A DNA stretch of 39,318 nucleotides, from assembly GCA_046758085.1 (NCBI GenBank), contig JBHHZP010000011.1, positions 1 through 39,318 on the forward strand, written 5' to 3'. The notes beneath the pieces were generated by a model that was not told where the DNA came from, searched no databases, and saw nothing but the letters and a program-made list of their open reading frames with translations. Positions 7,574-16,052 of this stretch are shown one piece after another. Every line of letters starts with the position of its first letter. The first letter of the stretch is position 1. The stretch comes from VRUB01 sp046758085 (GTDB lineage: Bacteria > Pseudomonadota > Gammaproteobacteria > Acidiferrobacterales > SPGG2). The position numbers and the translations under genes were made by a program.

Positions 7574-8974
7574 TCAACCTTCAGCCAGTGCCGCCCGCAC
7601 GGATTCTACGGCCCGATCCACATCATTATCGTTCGTGCGCCAATTACACACCGACACCCGCATACACCGCTTGCCGTGCCAGGTCGTACCGCTGAAGAGC
7701 GCCTCGCCTTTCTTGAGAGTAGCGGCAATCACCTTATTTGTGCACCGGTCATGATCCGCGTCGGTTACATTTGGATTTGGATCGAGAAAGCGCACGAGTC
7801 CTTGATTTATCTGCGGTTCCCAAACCAACTCTGCCCCTTCCAGGGCGCCAAGGCGGGTAGCAAGGGTATGCGCATGACGACACGTTCGGTCTACTATCTC
7901 AGCTATACCGTTTCGACCTAATTGGCGAATCGCTGCGTAAGTTGCAAAGCCGCGCCCGCGCCGGGACCACTCGGGATTCCAGTCCATCTGGTCGCGAGCC
8001 TCATCCGCATGAGTGAGATAACTCGCATGATGCGACATCGAGTTCCGATGCGGTTCTGGGTGAGCCACGAAGGCATATCCGCAATCGTACGGAACATTCA
8101 GCCATTTGTGACCGTCGATAGCCCACGAGTCCGCCTGTTCCACACCTTCGAGCAAGTGGCGGTATTTCGGACTCACGGCAGCCCACAAACCAAAAGCTCC
8201 ATCTACGTGCACCCAGGCATGGTGTTCATTCGCCAATGGAATAAGCTCTAAGAAAGAATCATAGATGCCGGTGTCAATGTCACCTGCTTGTAATAATACG
8301 ATGGTCGGCTTGTCGGTTCGGTCGACCAGCGCTTCGCTAAGTGTGTCAGCTTGCAAATATCCGCTGTCATCGACATGCAAATCAATCAGAGAATCGCAAC
8401 CAAGCCCTAGCAAACGAATGGTGCGCTCGAAAGACCCGTGGCGTTGGCTGCTTAAAACACGGATTTGCGGGGCGCCAGACAACCCTTTGCGTTCAACGTC
8501 CCAATCGTGCTTTGTCAAAAGAAAGTTGCGCGCCGCTGCAAGACAGGTTGCATGAGCCATTTGACAACCGCTGACCAGCGCAAAGCTGGCAGAAGCAGGC
8601 AGGCCAAGCAGCTCTTTCAGCCACTTACCGCAAATCTCTTCGATCACGGCCTCGGCTGGCCCTGTTGAATATAGAGCGGCATTCTGATCCCAGGCAGAGG
8701 TGAGCCAGTCCGCTGCCAGCGCCGCCGGCAGTGTGCCGCCGATTACCCACCCGAAGAACCGCCCGCTGGCGGAGCCGAGCAGGCCACCCGCGACGTCACG
8801 CACGAGATCGTCAATGACTTTTTCCGGCGACACGCCAGCCTCCGGTAGAGGCCTGCCGAGTACTGCTCGCAGCTCAGCCGGCGTGGCCGTAGGGCTGATC
8901 GCGCGCGAGTCGAGGCTGTCCAGGTAACCAAGCGCATGGTCGGCGGTTCTTCTTAACAGCGAGGTTTCAGTCAT
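7574..8974 (-). CDS. PLP-dependent decarboxylase (group II amino acid decarboxylase family)
   Basis: This 466-residue protein belongs to the pyridoxal-phosphate group II decarboxylases (aromatic-L-amino-acid, glutamate and related). Marks are GRFFGWVIGGTLPAALAADW, the cofactor-stacking region SSQRHGSFER with H179, HVDGAFGLWA with D258 for the pyridine nitrogen, and SWAIDGHKWLNVPYDCG with K290 as the Schiff-base lysine. The C-terminal domain ends in CMRVSVCNWRTNDNDVDRAV, typical for the family. It acts in the cytoplasm. The substrate is not clear: the family also includes aldehyde synthases and enzymes of unknown reaction. It is transcribed alone on the minus strand, divergent from the cyclic-nucleotide-domain gene. 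The start at 8974 gives a normal length. Confidence 0.88.
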   Translation of the reverse strand: MTETSLLRRTADHALGYLDSLDSRAISPTATPAELRAVLGRPLPEAGVSPEKVIDDLVRDVAGGLLGSASGRFFGWVIGGTLPAALAADWLTSAWDQNAALYSTGPAEAVIEEICGKWLKELLGLPASASFALVSGCQMAHATCLAAARNFLLTKHDWDVERKGLSGAPQIRVLSSQRHGSFERTIRLLGLGCDSLIDLHVDDSGYLQADTLSEALVDRTDKPTIVLLQAGDIDTGIYDSFLELIPLANEHHAWVHVDGAFGLWAAVSPKYRHLLEGVEQADSWAIDGHKWLNVPYDCGYAFVAHPEPHRNSMSHHASYLTHADEARDQMDWNPEWSRRGRGFATYAAIRQLGRNGIAEIVDRTCRHAHTLATRLGALEGAELVWEPQINQGLVRFLDPNPNVTDADHDRCTNKVIAATLKKGEALFSGTTWHGKRCMRVSVCNWRTNDNDVDRAVESVRAALAEG

Positions 8975-9161
8975 AGGAGTATTGCTCCGGTTCGCACAAC
9001 GTTGCGGTAGCGCAAACCAGATAGCCTAGGACCCAACAGCGAGTCAAGCCGATTCTTGCTTTTAAACGGTTAGAATCTGGACTGACCGGTGATCCGTGTG
9101 GGTCCACCCGAGCGGATGACGGCGCCTCTGGGTTCGCCCGTATGTGCCGGTCCTGGCGACA

Positions 9162-9190
9162 GTTTCCCCCGGAAATCCCTCGACTATACT
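9162..9190 (+). promoter_or_regulatory. Candidate sigma-70 promoter of the cNMP-rhodanese gene
   Basis: TATACT at 9185-9190 is a good -10 box, with a weak -35 (GTTTCC, 9162-9167) at 17-nt spacing. Transcription would start near 9197. This excludes the far-upstream start codon at 9089 and supports the ATG at 9254. Confidence 0.4.
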
Positions 9191-9253
9191 CTCAACAAGA
9201 AAAGATCCCGCTTTAAGGACGGTCCCGATACCCCTGAGATCAGGGTACATACC

Positions 9254-10294
9254 ATGGTCGATCCGAAGATTCTCAAGAATCTGGTGCCGCTGCATGAATT
9301 GGGCGAGGGCAACCTCAAGCGCCTCGCGAAGCGGCTTAAAATTGAAGAGCTTCCCTCCGGCACCGTGCTCTGCAGGGAAGGCGACAGGAACGACTATGCG
9401 ATTTATCTGCTCGAAGGCGGTGTAGAGCTGTCGTCGCACGCAACGACCATGAAACGGGTCGTGCTCGGGGGGACGGAAGAAGCCTCTTACGCACTGGCGA
9501 ATTCGCTGCCACGGCAATTCACGGTGACCTCAACATCGAAAGTCAAGGTTATACGGGTCGATAGCCGCAAGCTCGATCGCGCCATCGTGCTGAACGAGTT
9601 GACCACCACGATTACGACTGTTCATAGCGCGCAGAAGCGCAAGCTCGGAGGCAATACTGAATGGTTGGAAGAGATGCTGAGCAGCAAGGTGTTCAGCAAG
9701 CTGCCGCGAGCGAAGATCACACCCTTGATGCTGAGAATGCAAGTCGTGTCTGTTAAGGCCGGCCATATTGTCTTCAAGCAGGGCGACCCGGGGGACTACT
9801 ACTACGTGGTTAAACGCGGCCGGTTCAATATCTCGCGCAAAGACGCCCGAGGCAAGGTCCAGATTGTGGGTGAACTGCATCCGGGCAGTGTGTTCGGGGC
9901 GGAGTCGCTGATCTCCGGTGCGGCGCGCGACGCCAGTATTGTCGCTATGATCGACGGCTCGTTGATGCGCCTTGCCAGGAAAGACTTCGCCGAACTTTTG
10001 AAGCAGCCTCTGGTAACTTTTGTTACGAGCAAGGAGGCTCAGCATATGGTGAAGAACGGTATCGGGCTGCTGGATGTGCGCAGCAAGGATGAATATCGAA
10101 AGCGAGCGCTGCGTAACAGTATAAACATTCCCGTTTCCGAGCTGCGTAGCAAGTTGGAGGAACTCGACCACAAACGCAAGTACGTCTTGTGTTGTCAAAC
10201 AGGTGTGCAAAGCGAGGTGGCCGCCTTTCTGTTGGCCGAGAATGATTTCGACGTCTACGTGCTCAAGGGCGGATTGCAGGCGATATCGACATAA
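9254..10294 (+). CDS. Tandem cyclic-nucleotide-binding domains plus rhodanese domain
   Basis: This 346-residue cytoplasmic protein has two cNMP-binding folds and a C-terminal rhodanese domain, with no helix-turn-helix. Domain 1 (about 8-115) lacks a clear phosphate-binding cassette. Domain 2 (about 140-255) has FKQGDPGDYYYVVKRG and FGAESLISGAARDASIVA with E216 and R225 in the expected positions, so it may bind a nucleotide. The rhodanese domain (about 265-345) has GLLDVRSKDEYRKRA, NIPVSELR, and the loop CCQTGVQS with C314 as the likely sulfur-carrying cysteine, then VYVLKGGLQAI. It probably couples a cyclic-nucleotide or related signal to persulfide chemistry; that is inference. The start was chosen from the promoter position; an upstream ATG at 9089 is not supported. 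Confidence 0.85.
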   Translation: MVDPKILKNLVPLHELGEGNLKRLAKRLKIEELPSGTVLCREGDRNDYAIYLLEGGVELSSHATTMKRVVLGGTEEASYALANSLPRQFTVTSTSKVKVIRVDSRKLDRAIVLNELTTTITTVHSAQKRKLGGNTEWLEEMLSSKVFSKLPRAKITPLMLRMQVVSVKAGHIVFKQGDPGDYYYVVKRGRFNISRKDARGKVQIVGELHPGSVFGAESLISGAARDASIVAMIDGSLMRLARKDFAELLKQPLVTFVTSKEAQHMVKNGIGLLDVRSKDEYRKRALRNSINIPVSELRSKLEELDHKRKYVLCCQTGVQSEVAAFLLAENDFDVYVLKGGLQAIST

Positions 10295-10758
10295 TTCGCG
10301 GTCATCAGACTCTATCTGGCGTCCTCCAGCTGCAGCCTTGAGAAGCAGTATCGACACGAGTTCCAGCCGCGTTTCGGGAAACTATAAAAAACGTCGTCTC
10401 CAACGGCCTGATTCCGCTGGGGACGCCATAGCTCTCTCTTGTAAGGCGGCCGCTCGCCCACACGGCAGCATGAGTCCAGCCTTTTTTGACTACAGGCCCT
10501 TGCGATAGCCTCATTCTAGCCTCGGTGTCGCCGCTCCGGACTGGAATGGCTTGCGAAATAGGATCAGTCGTCGGCATGCCGACGGCCGCGGCGGTCGAAG
10601 CCCTCGCGAGGACGAACACCCATTTGCAAAGCCTGATCCTCGCGGCCCGCGGCCTACCGGCCAAGCCGCGACGGAAGGGGCCCCTTGGGGTATCATGCAT
10701 AAATCAACACGCATGAACGCTTAAACCCGGCCTACATTAATTCGATCGGAGGAATAAA
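10295..10758. other. Intergenic region before the aminotransferase gene
   Basis: These 464 nt contain open frames on both strands but none with a ribosome binding site and recognisable sequence. The only clear structure is a hairpin at 10395-10425 with a U-tract in the minus direction. The aminotransferase promoter should lie near the right end, but no good -35/-10 pair was found. Confidence 0.35.
10385..10425 (-). terminator. Possible minus-strand intrinsic terminator with no obvious gene
   Basis: Read on the minus strand, CGTCCCCAGCGG pairs with CCGTTGGAGACG (12 positions, one A-C mismatch and one G-U) around a 7-nt loop, followed by ACGTTTTTTATAG. No recognisable minus-strand gene ends here, so it may serve a small RNA from within 10430-10758 or be chance. 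Confidence 0.35.
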
Positions 10759-11682
10759 ATGGCTCAACCCAGTGGATATGGCAGCAGCGGTATCGGCTTT
10801 ATCGACGGCGAGTTCATGCCGCTGGCGGAGCTCAAGATTCCGGTAACGGACATGGGCTTCCAGTTGTCCGACATGTGCTACGACGCCGTGCACGTGTGGA
10901 AAGGCAAGTTTTTCCGCCTTGGGGATCATATGGAGCGGTGGGGGCGTTCGATCAGGGCGCGGCGTTACGATTCGCTCGGGTACGACAACGATCAGGTCGC
11001 GGATATTCTGCACGGTTGCGTCGCACGCGCCGGCTTACAAAAGGCCATGGTTTTCTTCATCGCCACGCGTGGCACGCCGGCAACCGGTCAGAAGGATCTA
11101 CGCACGTGTAAGAACCGGCTCATCGCCTGGGCCGCGCCATTTTACTCCGTAGTTGCCGATGAAGACGCGGGGAACGGCTGCGACATCGTCATCGCCGAGA
11201 CCATCCGCATTGCGCCGGAGGCGGTGGACCCGACCGTCAAGAACTTCGGTCGCCTCGATTTCGTGCGGGCCTCTTTCGAGGCCTATGACCGTGGCGCCGG
11301 GTACACGGTACTACTCGATCGTGATGGCTATGTCACCGAGGGCCGCGGCTGGAACATCTTCGCGCTGATCCACGGCAAGCTCCTGTCGCCGGATCGTGGC
11401 GTGCTGGAAGGCATCACCCGGCGCACGGTGCTTGAGCTTGCCGGAAAGCTAAACGTAGAAGCTCGGCTTGCGCGCATCACGGCGGACGAGCTTCGCAGTA
11501 CCGAGGAGATTTTCCTCTCCTCAACTGCCGGTGGCATCATGCCGGTTGCGCGCATCGACGGCCACGCCGCCACAGGGGGCGCGCCGGGGCCGGTCACGCG
11601 TCAGATAAACGACCGGTACTGGGCATTACACGACGACCCCGCCTACACGACCGCGGTAAAATACGACCTCGCGGCTGCCTGA
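10759..11682 (+). CDS. Fold-type IV aminotransferase, (R)-amine transaminase/BCAT-like
   Basis: This 307-residue PLP enzyme of the class-IV aminotransferase superfamily (branched-chain aminotransferase, D-amino acid transaminase, (R)-amine transaminase, ADC lyase) has K161 in DPTVKNFGRLDFVRA as the Schiff-base lysine. Other family marks are GDHMERWGRS, VTEGRGWNIF (the PLP-nitrogen Glu), VLEGITRRTVLEL, and STAGGIMPVARIDG. The N-terminal SDMCYDAVHVWKGKFFRLGDH and the ending GAPGPVTRQINDRYWAL look closest, from memory, to (R)-selective amine transaminases. The natural substrate is uncertain. It acts in the cytoplasm. A GGAGG ribosome binding site with good spacing supports the ATG at 10759. It appears monocistronic. 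CCTGAACCTG occurs twice just around and after the stop codon. Confidence 0.85.
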   Translation: MAQPSGYGSSGIGFIDGEFMPLAELKIPVTDMGFQLSDMCYDAVHVWKGKFFRLGDHMERWGRSIRARRYDSLGYDNDQVADILHGCVARAGLQKAMVFFIATRGTPATGQKDLRTCKNRLIAWAAPFYSVVADEDAGNGCDIVIAETIRIAPEAVDPTVKNFGRLDFVRASFEAYDRGAGYTVLLDRDGYVTEGRGWNIFALIHGKLLSPDRGVLEGITRRTVLELAGKLNVEARLARITADELRSTEEIFLSSTAGGIMPVARIDGHAATGGAPGPVTRQINDRYWALHDDPAYTTAVKYDLAAA

Positions 11683-11949
11683 ACCTGCGCAGAGCGTTCC
11701 TGAACCTGGCGCGCGACTCTTCTTGGCACGAAACCATGGGGCTATGCTTGTATTTTTATTATTTGAAATTGAAGAAAAAATTGATGTTTGAGAACAGTAT
11801 GCAAGAAATGATCCCGCCTGGTAGAAAAGCGGCATCAATCACGAACATAATGGTTGTTTTTAAGGGCGCACAGGTTTACTGTGTTTCGCTCAGGCGTTAA
11901 TACAAATACCAATAAGTAATAACCACCAGCAGTCGGGAGTCGAAAGGGG

Positions 11950-12240
11950 ATGGCCAGGAAGCCACGCATCTATGGTCCCGGTGCACTTTACCACATCATG
12001 TTACGGGTTAATGGTGGTGGTAAGGTATCTGTTGACGATCGAGCTCGCGGCGGCTTCGAAGCGCTGATTGCCGAAAGGCCTGGGCGCTTCCGGCATTTCA
12101 CCCACGCCTGCTGCTGGTGCGGAACTACGTTTGTCTGGCCATCCGCTCGCCGATATTCCCTTCCCCAAGATCATTCAACGGCTTGTCATCACTACGTGTG
12201 CGCAGTTAATCGCGCGCGGGTAACGAAAGTATGTTCATAA
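11950..12240 (+). pseudogene. Decayed Y1 (REP-associated/IS200-type) transposase fragment
   Basis: The start, MARKPRIYGPGALYHIMLRVNGG, is the hallmark N-terminus of REP-associated Y1 tyrosine transposases (RAYT). The first catalytic region continues as RFRHFTHACC, but the expected NHVHL metal-binding motif is scrambled. After that, similarity jumps between frames: the segment read as LADIPFPKIIQ in another frame matches the region after HVHLA, and then VNRARVTK returns in the first frame. The frame ends after only 96 residues, compared with over 150 for an intact enzyme. The HUH motif and catalytic Tyr are not intact, so it is inactive. It follows an AT-rich gap of 267 nt (11683-11949). Confidence 0.75.
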
Positions 12241-12281
12241 AATCGGATATGCGTTCCAACATGGAAAGCGAAGCCCCAAAG

Positions 12282-12299
12282 CAGCAGCAGCAGCAGCAG
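12282..12299. repeat. (CAG)6 microsatellite
   Basis: Six exact CAG units sit just upstream of the hydrolase gene. They fall in a short frame (12231-12356, 41 codons, possible start ATG at 12231) encoding a six-Gln run and ending KIKKPFYWLEAVKT. Its TGA overlaps the ATG of the next gene as ATGA. There is no good ribosome binding site, so the short frame is not called as a gene. Confidence 0.6.
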
Positions 12300-12352
12300 T
12301 CTGTTCGTATGAAAATTAAAAAGCCTTTCTATTGGTTGGAGGCGGTAAAGAC

Positions 12353-13969
12353 ATGAAAAGGAAATCGACTAGAAGACAAACAGGGACCGAGCGTGTTGAA
12401 AGAATTGGCATCATCGTGGTCCACGGCGTCGGGGAACAGAAACGATTCGAATATTTGGAGTCAATAGCGAGCAATCTCTGCAAGGCGCTGGCAAAGAACC
12501 GGCGGCGCCAGCCACATATCCAGCTGCGTTATGGCGATCAAGGGCCGCGACTTGCCTTGAACAGCAGTTGGCGGGACGCGCCGGCCCTCGTGCGTTGGCG
12601 CAAGCCGGGCGGCGGCTCGATAGAGGTTAACTTTCGTGAAGTGCATTGGGCCGATCTGGATATGCCTAAGACCTGGGGCCGTTGGATCAAGCTCGTTGGA
12701 TGGTCGCTGGGGGTGTCCGGCGTGCGTCTGTACTTGCAGGGCAGGGTAGGGGTACCGCGACAGCATGGCATGTGCCCACCAAAGGGCCTGAGTGTGCAGG
12801 AGCGGTTGCGGGTGCGTGCCTCGCTCTTCCTGGTATCGCTCTTTTTCTTATTCGTGCTGGTCACGTTGAATGTCGTCAGGTGGCTGCTGAATCGTGTCTC
12901 GCTGCGTTTAGGATTTCTGAATAATCTGCACGATCTGATCTACAACTATCTCGGTGATGTCAAGCTGTATCAGGACTGGTTCCCGCGATCGGACGAACGT
13001 ATCGAGACCGTAGGCGAGAAGTCGCGTGTAGCGATACGCCGACGCATGATACGCGTCCTGGTACAAACGGCGAATGAGGTAGCCGGAGGTCGGATGGATG
13101 GGTACTACGTGTTTGCGCACAGCCTGGGCACTGTGGTCGCGTTCAACGCATTGATGGAGACCGACCTGGCGCTGGCCAATTACCTTACAGAGGCGGAATG
13201 GAATGACTTGCCGTCATCACTGAAGAAAAAGGTGACGAAAGCTCTGCCAAATCATCCCATGCCGCAACGCCCGCCGTGGCTGGACCTGCCTAAAGCCGGG
13301 GGTCGGCATGATGCGATCGACAGAAAACGACTTTTTCAGGGATTGCGCGGCTTTCTCACCCTTGGCAGTCCGTTGGACAAGTTCGCTAGCCTGTGGCCGG
13401 CCATCGTACCGGTTAACGGTGAAGCGATCGGGTCTGCGCGACCTTGGATCAACGTCGCCGACGTCCAGGACATTGTGGCCGGACGCCTCGACAAGTTCCC
13501 GGTTTGCAAGCCGGCAGCCGGGACCGGCGGCCTGGCCTTGAAGAACATTAATTGGGCGGCTGAGTGGTCTTTGGCAACCGCCCATACGTCTTACTGGAAG
13601 GTCAGGCGGAAGACGGAACGCCTGATGGATCGTGTTGTGCTCTGGCTCGAAGGCGGCAGGTTCCAGGGTCCCCCGAACGTCATGCCGCCGGGTCTCGCGC
13701 GACTGATCTTTGTGCTCACGCTCATTGTCGGGGCGGCATTGCTGATCTGGGGGTTTGCCGCCGCCGTCTGGCTGCTGGCGAACGCCGACCGAACGTTCGG
13801 GATGTCGTTTTCTGAGAATTTCATAGAGACCCTGACGCGATGGGGACTGCGAGAGGAGTATTCCGCGGCGTTGCTACACGCGGCGGGTTATATCGTGGCA
13901 ACTGGTTTGGTGATTGTAATGATCTGTTCGCTGGCACGCAGGATCTGGGAAAACGAAAAGTTCGGCTAG
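12353..13969 (+). CDS. Membrane-anchored serine hydrolase (alpha/beta-hydrolase, lipase-like)
   Basis: This protein of about 538 residues starts with a basic segment and then IGIIVVHGVGEQKRFEYL, typical of the first strand and oxyanion loop of lipase-type alpha/beta hydrolases. The nucleophile elbow is YVFAHSLGTVVAFNAL with S257 (AHSLG). A later FLTLGSPLDKFASLW is a family feature. Predicted membrane segments are at about 156-178 (LFLVSLFFLFVLVTLNVV), near 446-470 (RLIFVLTLIVGAALLIWGF) and near 505-530. The hydrolase domain is interrupted by the first of these. The start is the ATG at 12353, with GGAGG 10 nt upstream. The substrate is unknown; a lipid or ester at the inner membrane is an inference. 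It appears transcribed alone, after the transposase remnant. Confidence 0.75.
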   Translation: MKRKSTRRQTGTERVERIGIIVVHGVGEQKRFEYLESIASNLCKALAKNRRRQPHIQLRYGDQGPRLALNSSWRDAPALVRWRKPGGGSIEVNFREVHWADLDMPKTWGRWIKLVGWSLGVSGVRLYLQGRVGVPRQHGMCPPKGLSVQERLRVRASLFLVSLFFLFVLVTLNVVRWLLNRVSLRLGFLNNLHDLIYNYLGDVKLYQDWFPRSDERIETVGEKSRVAIRRRMIRVLVQTANEVAGGRMDGYYVFAHSLGTVVAFNALMETDLALANYLTEAEWNDLPSSLKKKVTKALPNHPMPQRPPWLDLPKAGGRHDAIDRKRLFQGLRGFLTLGSPLDKFASLWPAIVPVNGEAIGSARPWINVADVQDIVAGRLDKFPVCKPAAGTGGLALKNINWAAEWSLATAHTSYWKVRRKTERLMDRVVLWLEGGRFQGPPNVMPPGLARLIFVLTLIVGAALLIWGFAAAVWLLANADRTFGMSFSENFIETLTRWGLREEYSAALLHAAGYIVATGLVIVMICSLARRIWENEKFG

Positions 13970-14260
13970 GCGCGGTGTATTGGCCGCACTCCGCAGTAAA
14001 ATAGATCAGCAAGGGCATGAATTCACCGAGACGGCACGACGCTCACTCGGCTGGCACAGGCGTTGATGCAGAACATGCCCCAAGGTTTCGATGCCTCAAC
14101 CGTTCCCGAGGAAGACGAAGCGAGTGAGGCGCTATCGTGTGGCCGAGGAGAAGGGGGATGAGGAGGTAGCACCGTTACCCATAAATGGAATGGGAGGAAC
14201 CCACGAGGATCGTGGTACAGGCCTTAAGAGAAAATTGGAAGATCAAGAAGACGGTACTAT

Positions 14261-15109
14261 TTATTTGTGCACGCCAAAAACGCGCGCTGCGTTACGATGC
14301 GCGATGTTTCGGGCGACCGCCTCGGGGAGCTGCGTGAGCCAGGCGCGGTGTTGCTGGACGAGGGGAACGTATTCTAGCCAGCGCGAGGTGGTCCAGGTGT
14401 CGGTCCCGATCATGAATCGTGTTGGATGGCGCAGAAATAGCGCACGCCATTCGGGTTCAAGGTCGGCGCCTGGATCAATATCAGGCGCCCTGAGTGAAAG
14501 CTCGGTCCAGAGTGTGGGGTAGCGGTCGAGCAATGCGCCAATCTCAGCGGGGGAGGCGAACACGCCGGCGTGAGCCCACAGGATCTTCAGCTTCGGATTG
14601 AGAGCAAACAGCGCGTGTACCGGGCCCGCATCGCAATGGACATGAAGCACAAGGTCGCTGCCCACTGCCAACTCGACGATTCGCGCGATCTGCGGGGTTC
14701 TGACCTGGCTTTCGTGCAGTAGATGGAACTCGCCGATGCCACGGTAGATGGCGGCCTGAAGCCTGTTTTCGACGTAGGCCAAGACATCGGGATCCTGATG
14801 CCAGCCATGCATGTCGGCGGCGCTTCGGTATGGGCGCAGGATGGGCACAAACCGGCCAGGGTCCTGCTTGTACAACATGAGCGTGCCGTCATCGGGCGTG
14901 CTGGATACCAGCGCCCGCGTGACACCCGCCCGGTCCATGAGGTCGATAACCGTTCTTGGGTCGTAAGAAACCCACGCGCCCTTGCTGTAGTGGACGTGCG
15001 CATCGAAGATAGGCAGTGTCTCCTCGGCCGAAATCTCTGGTGCCTCAATGACCAGGAACAGCACGGCAAGGAGGGTTGCGAAGCTACGTGGCATGATCTG
15101 ACCGTTCAT
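14261..15109 (-). CDS. Exported amidohydrolase-family protein (amidohydrolase_2-like)
   Basis: This 282-residue protein has a signal peptide (MNGQIMPRSFATLLAVLFLVIEAPEISAEE, cleavage likely near residue 28). A TIM-barrel amidohydrolase follows. The first metal motif is FDAHVHYSKG, and later histidines lie in LVLHVHCDAGPVHALF and ILWAHAGVFASP; FMIGTDTW carries the likely catalytic Asp. This pattern fits the amidohydrolase_2 (ACMSD-like) group, hydrolases or decarboxylases of cyclic substrates. Here it is exported to the periplasm, which is unusual for the classic members. The start could be 15109 or the ATG at 15094; neither has a strong ribosome binding site. The 291 nt on its downstream side (13970-14260) show nothing I recognise. 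Confidence 0.8.
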   Translation of the reverse strand: MNGQIMPRSFATLLAVLFLVIEAPEISAEETLPIFDAHVHYSKGAWVSYDPRTVIDLMDRAGVTRALVSSTPDDGTLMLYKQDPGRFVPILRPYRSAADMHGWHQDPDVLAYVENRLQAAIYRGIGEFHLLHESQVRTPQIARIVELAVGSDLVLHVHCDAGPVHALFALNPKLKILWAHAGVFASPAEIGALLDRYPTLWTELSLRAPDIDPGADLEPEWRALFLRHPTRFMIGTDTWTTSRWLEYVPLVQQHRAWLTQLPEAVARNIAHRNAARVFGVHK

Positions 15110-15167
15110 TTTTTGTATGCAGGTTGTCTCGTGCTCAAGTCGATAGCTGCAGGCTGCGATTGCTCCA

Positions 15168-15770
15168 CTATTTATTAAAGGGGGCGCGCTCGCTCAAGAG
15201 ATAGGCGGCCTCCGCCGGTGTGCATTCCCTCTTCAGTATCGCATTGCGATGGGGAAATCGGCCAAAACGTGCAATCAGATTGTGGTGAGTTTCGGCCGAC
15301 GCAAGGAGCTCGCCCATGGAGGGGCGCACTTCCTCCGAGCTTTCATCCGCGAGCCGGCGAAAGGCCGCGATCGAGGCCGTCTGGGCTGTCATATTCTCAG
15401 CGTGTTGCAACGGCATATAGAAAAACGCACGCTCCAGCAGCGACAGCGTACGGTCCATACGTTGCTTCATTCCGCTGCGACAAAGTGCCAGCGCGGCGCC
15501 ATCCAATGAAAATGCTGCACGCGTGTCACGGTAAACGTTACGCCGAAACTGGTCCAGTAAGAGAATAAGAGCCAACCGGCCCCGTGGGGCCGCCTCCCAC
15601 TCGGCGAGCCGAGCAACCGACGCCGCCTCGATCAGAGCACCGAAGCGGGAACCTATCTCAGCATCCACCGCCGGATCCGCGCGGAACCAGAACCGCAGGC
15701 ATTCCCCAATCTCCGCGTCGGGGCGGAACCAGTAGGTCAAGACGTCCTCGTACCGTGCTTGTGTGGACAC
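15168..15770 (-). CDS. DUF924 family protein
   Basis: This protein of about 200 residues matches DUF924: EDVLTYWF, RFWFRADPAVDAEIGSRFGALIEAA, LALILLLDQFRRNVYRDTRAAF, FFYMPLQHAENM, and ETHHNLIARFGRFPHRNAIL near the end. The family is all-helical, TPR-like and cytoplasmic, with no established role. The start is uncertain: GTG at 15770 gives a normal length, while an ATG at 15878 would add 36 residues that look non-coding (rich in R, N and P). The ending is normal (TPAEAAYLLSER). Confidence 0.8.
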   Translation of the reverse strand: MSTQARYEDVLTYWFRPDAEIGECLRFWFRADPAVDAEIGSRFGALIEAASVARLAEWEAAPRGRLALILLLDQFRRNVYRDTRAAFSLDGAALALCRSGMKQRMDRTLSLLERAFFYMPLQHAENMTAQTASIAAFRRLADESSEEVRPSMGELLASAETHHNLIARFGRFPHRNAILKRECTPAEAAYLLSERAPFNK

Positions 15771-16052
15771 CGGCTTTGTTAAGGAGCGATTGTCCTCGCA
15801 GTTTCGTATTGGCGGGCGACGATAGCAGCCATTGGCTTGCAGGTTTGTTGGTGATGGTCTTCCCTGATTACAGGTCACATCAAGTTTGCGCTACAAGTGA
15901 TTGAATTTAATTAGCTATTTCTCTTGGGTGCTCGGACCTTCTCGGCGGGGCCATGCGTCTATTTGTCGACCATGAGTGACGGCATGTTGACGTCTGAGCA
16001 CAAAATGCAAGAATCGCATGATCGAGCGTCCTTATTGTTGAGGAGGTATACG

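Noticed and set aside
14091..14522. Plus-strand open frame of 143 codons overlapping the amidohydrolase 3' end
   Set aside because: Its 3' part is antisense to the clearly coding amidohydrolase, and its N-terminal sequence is low-complexity charged residues without a family match.
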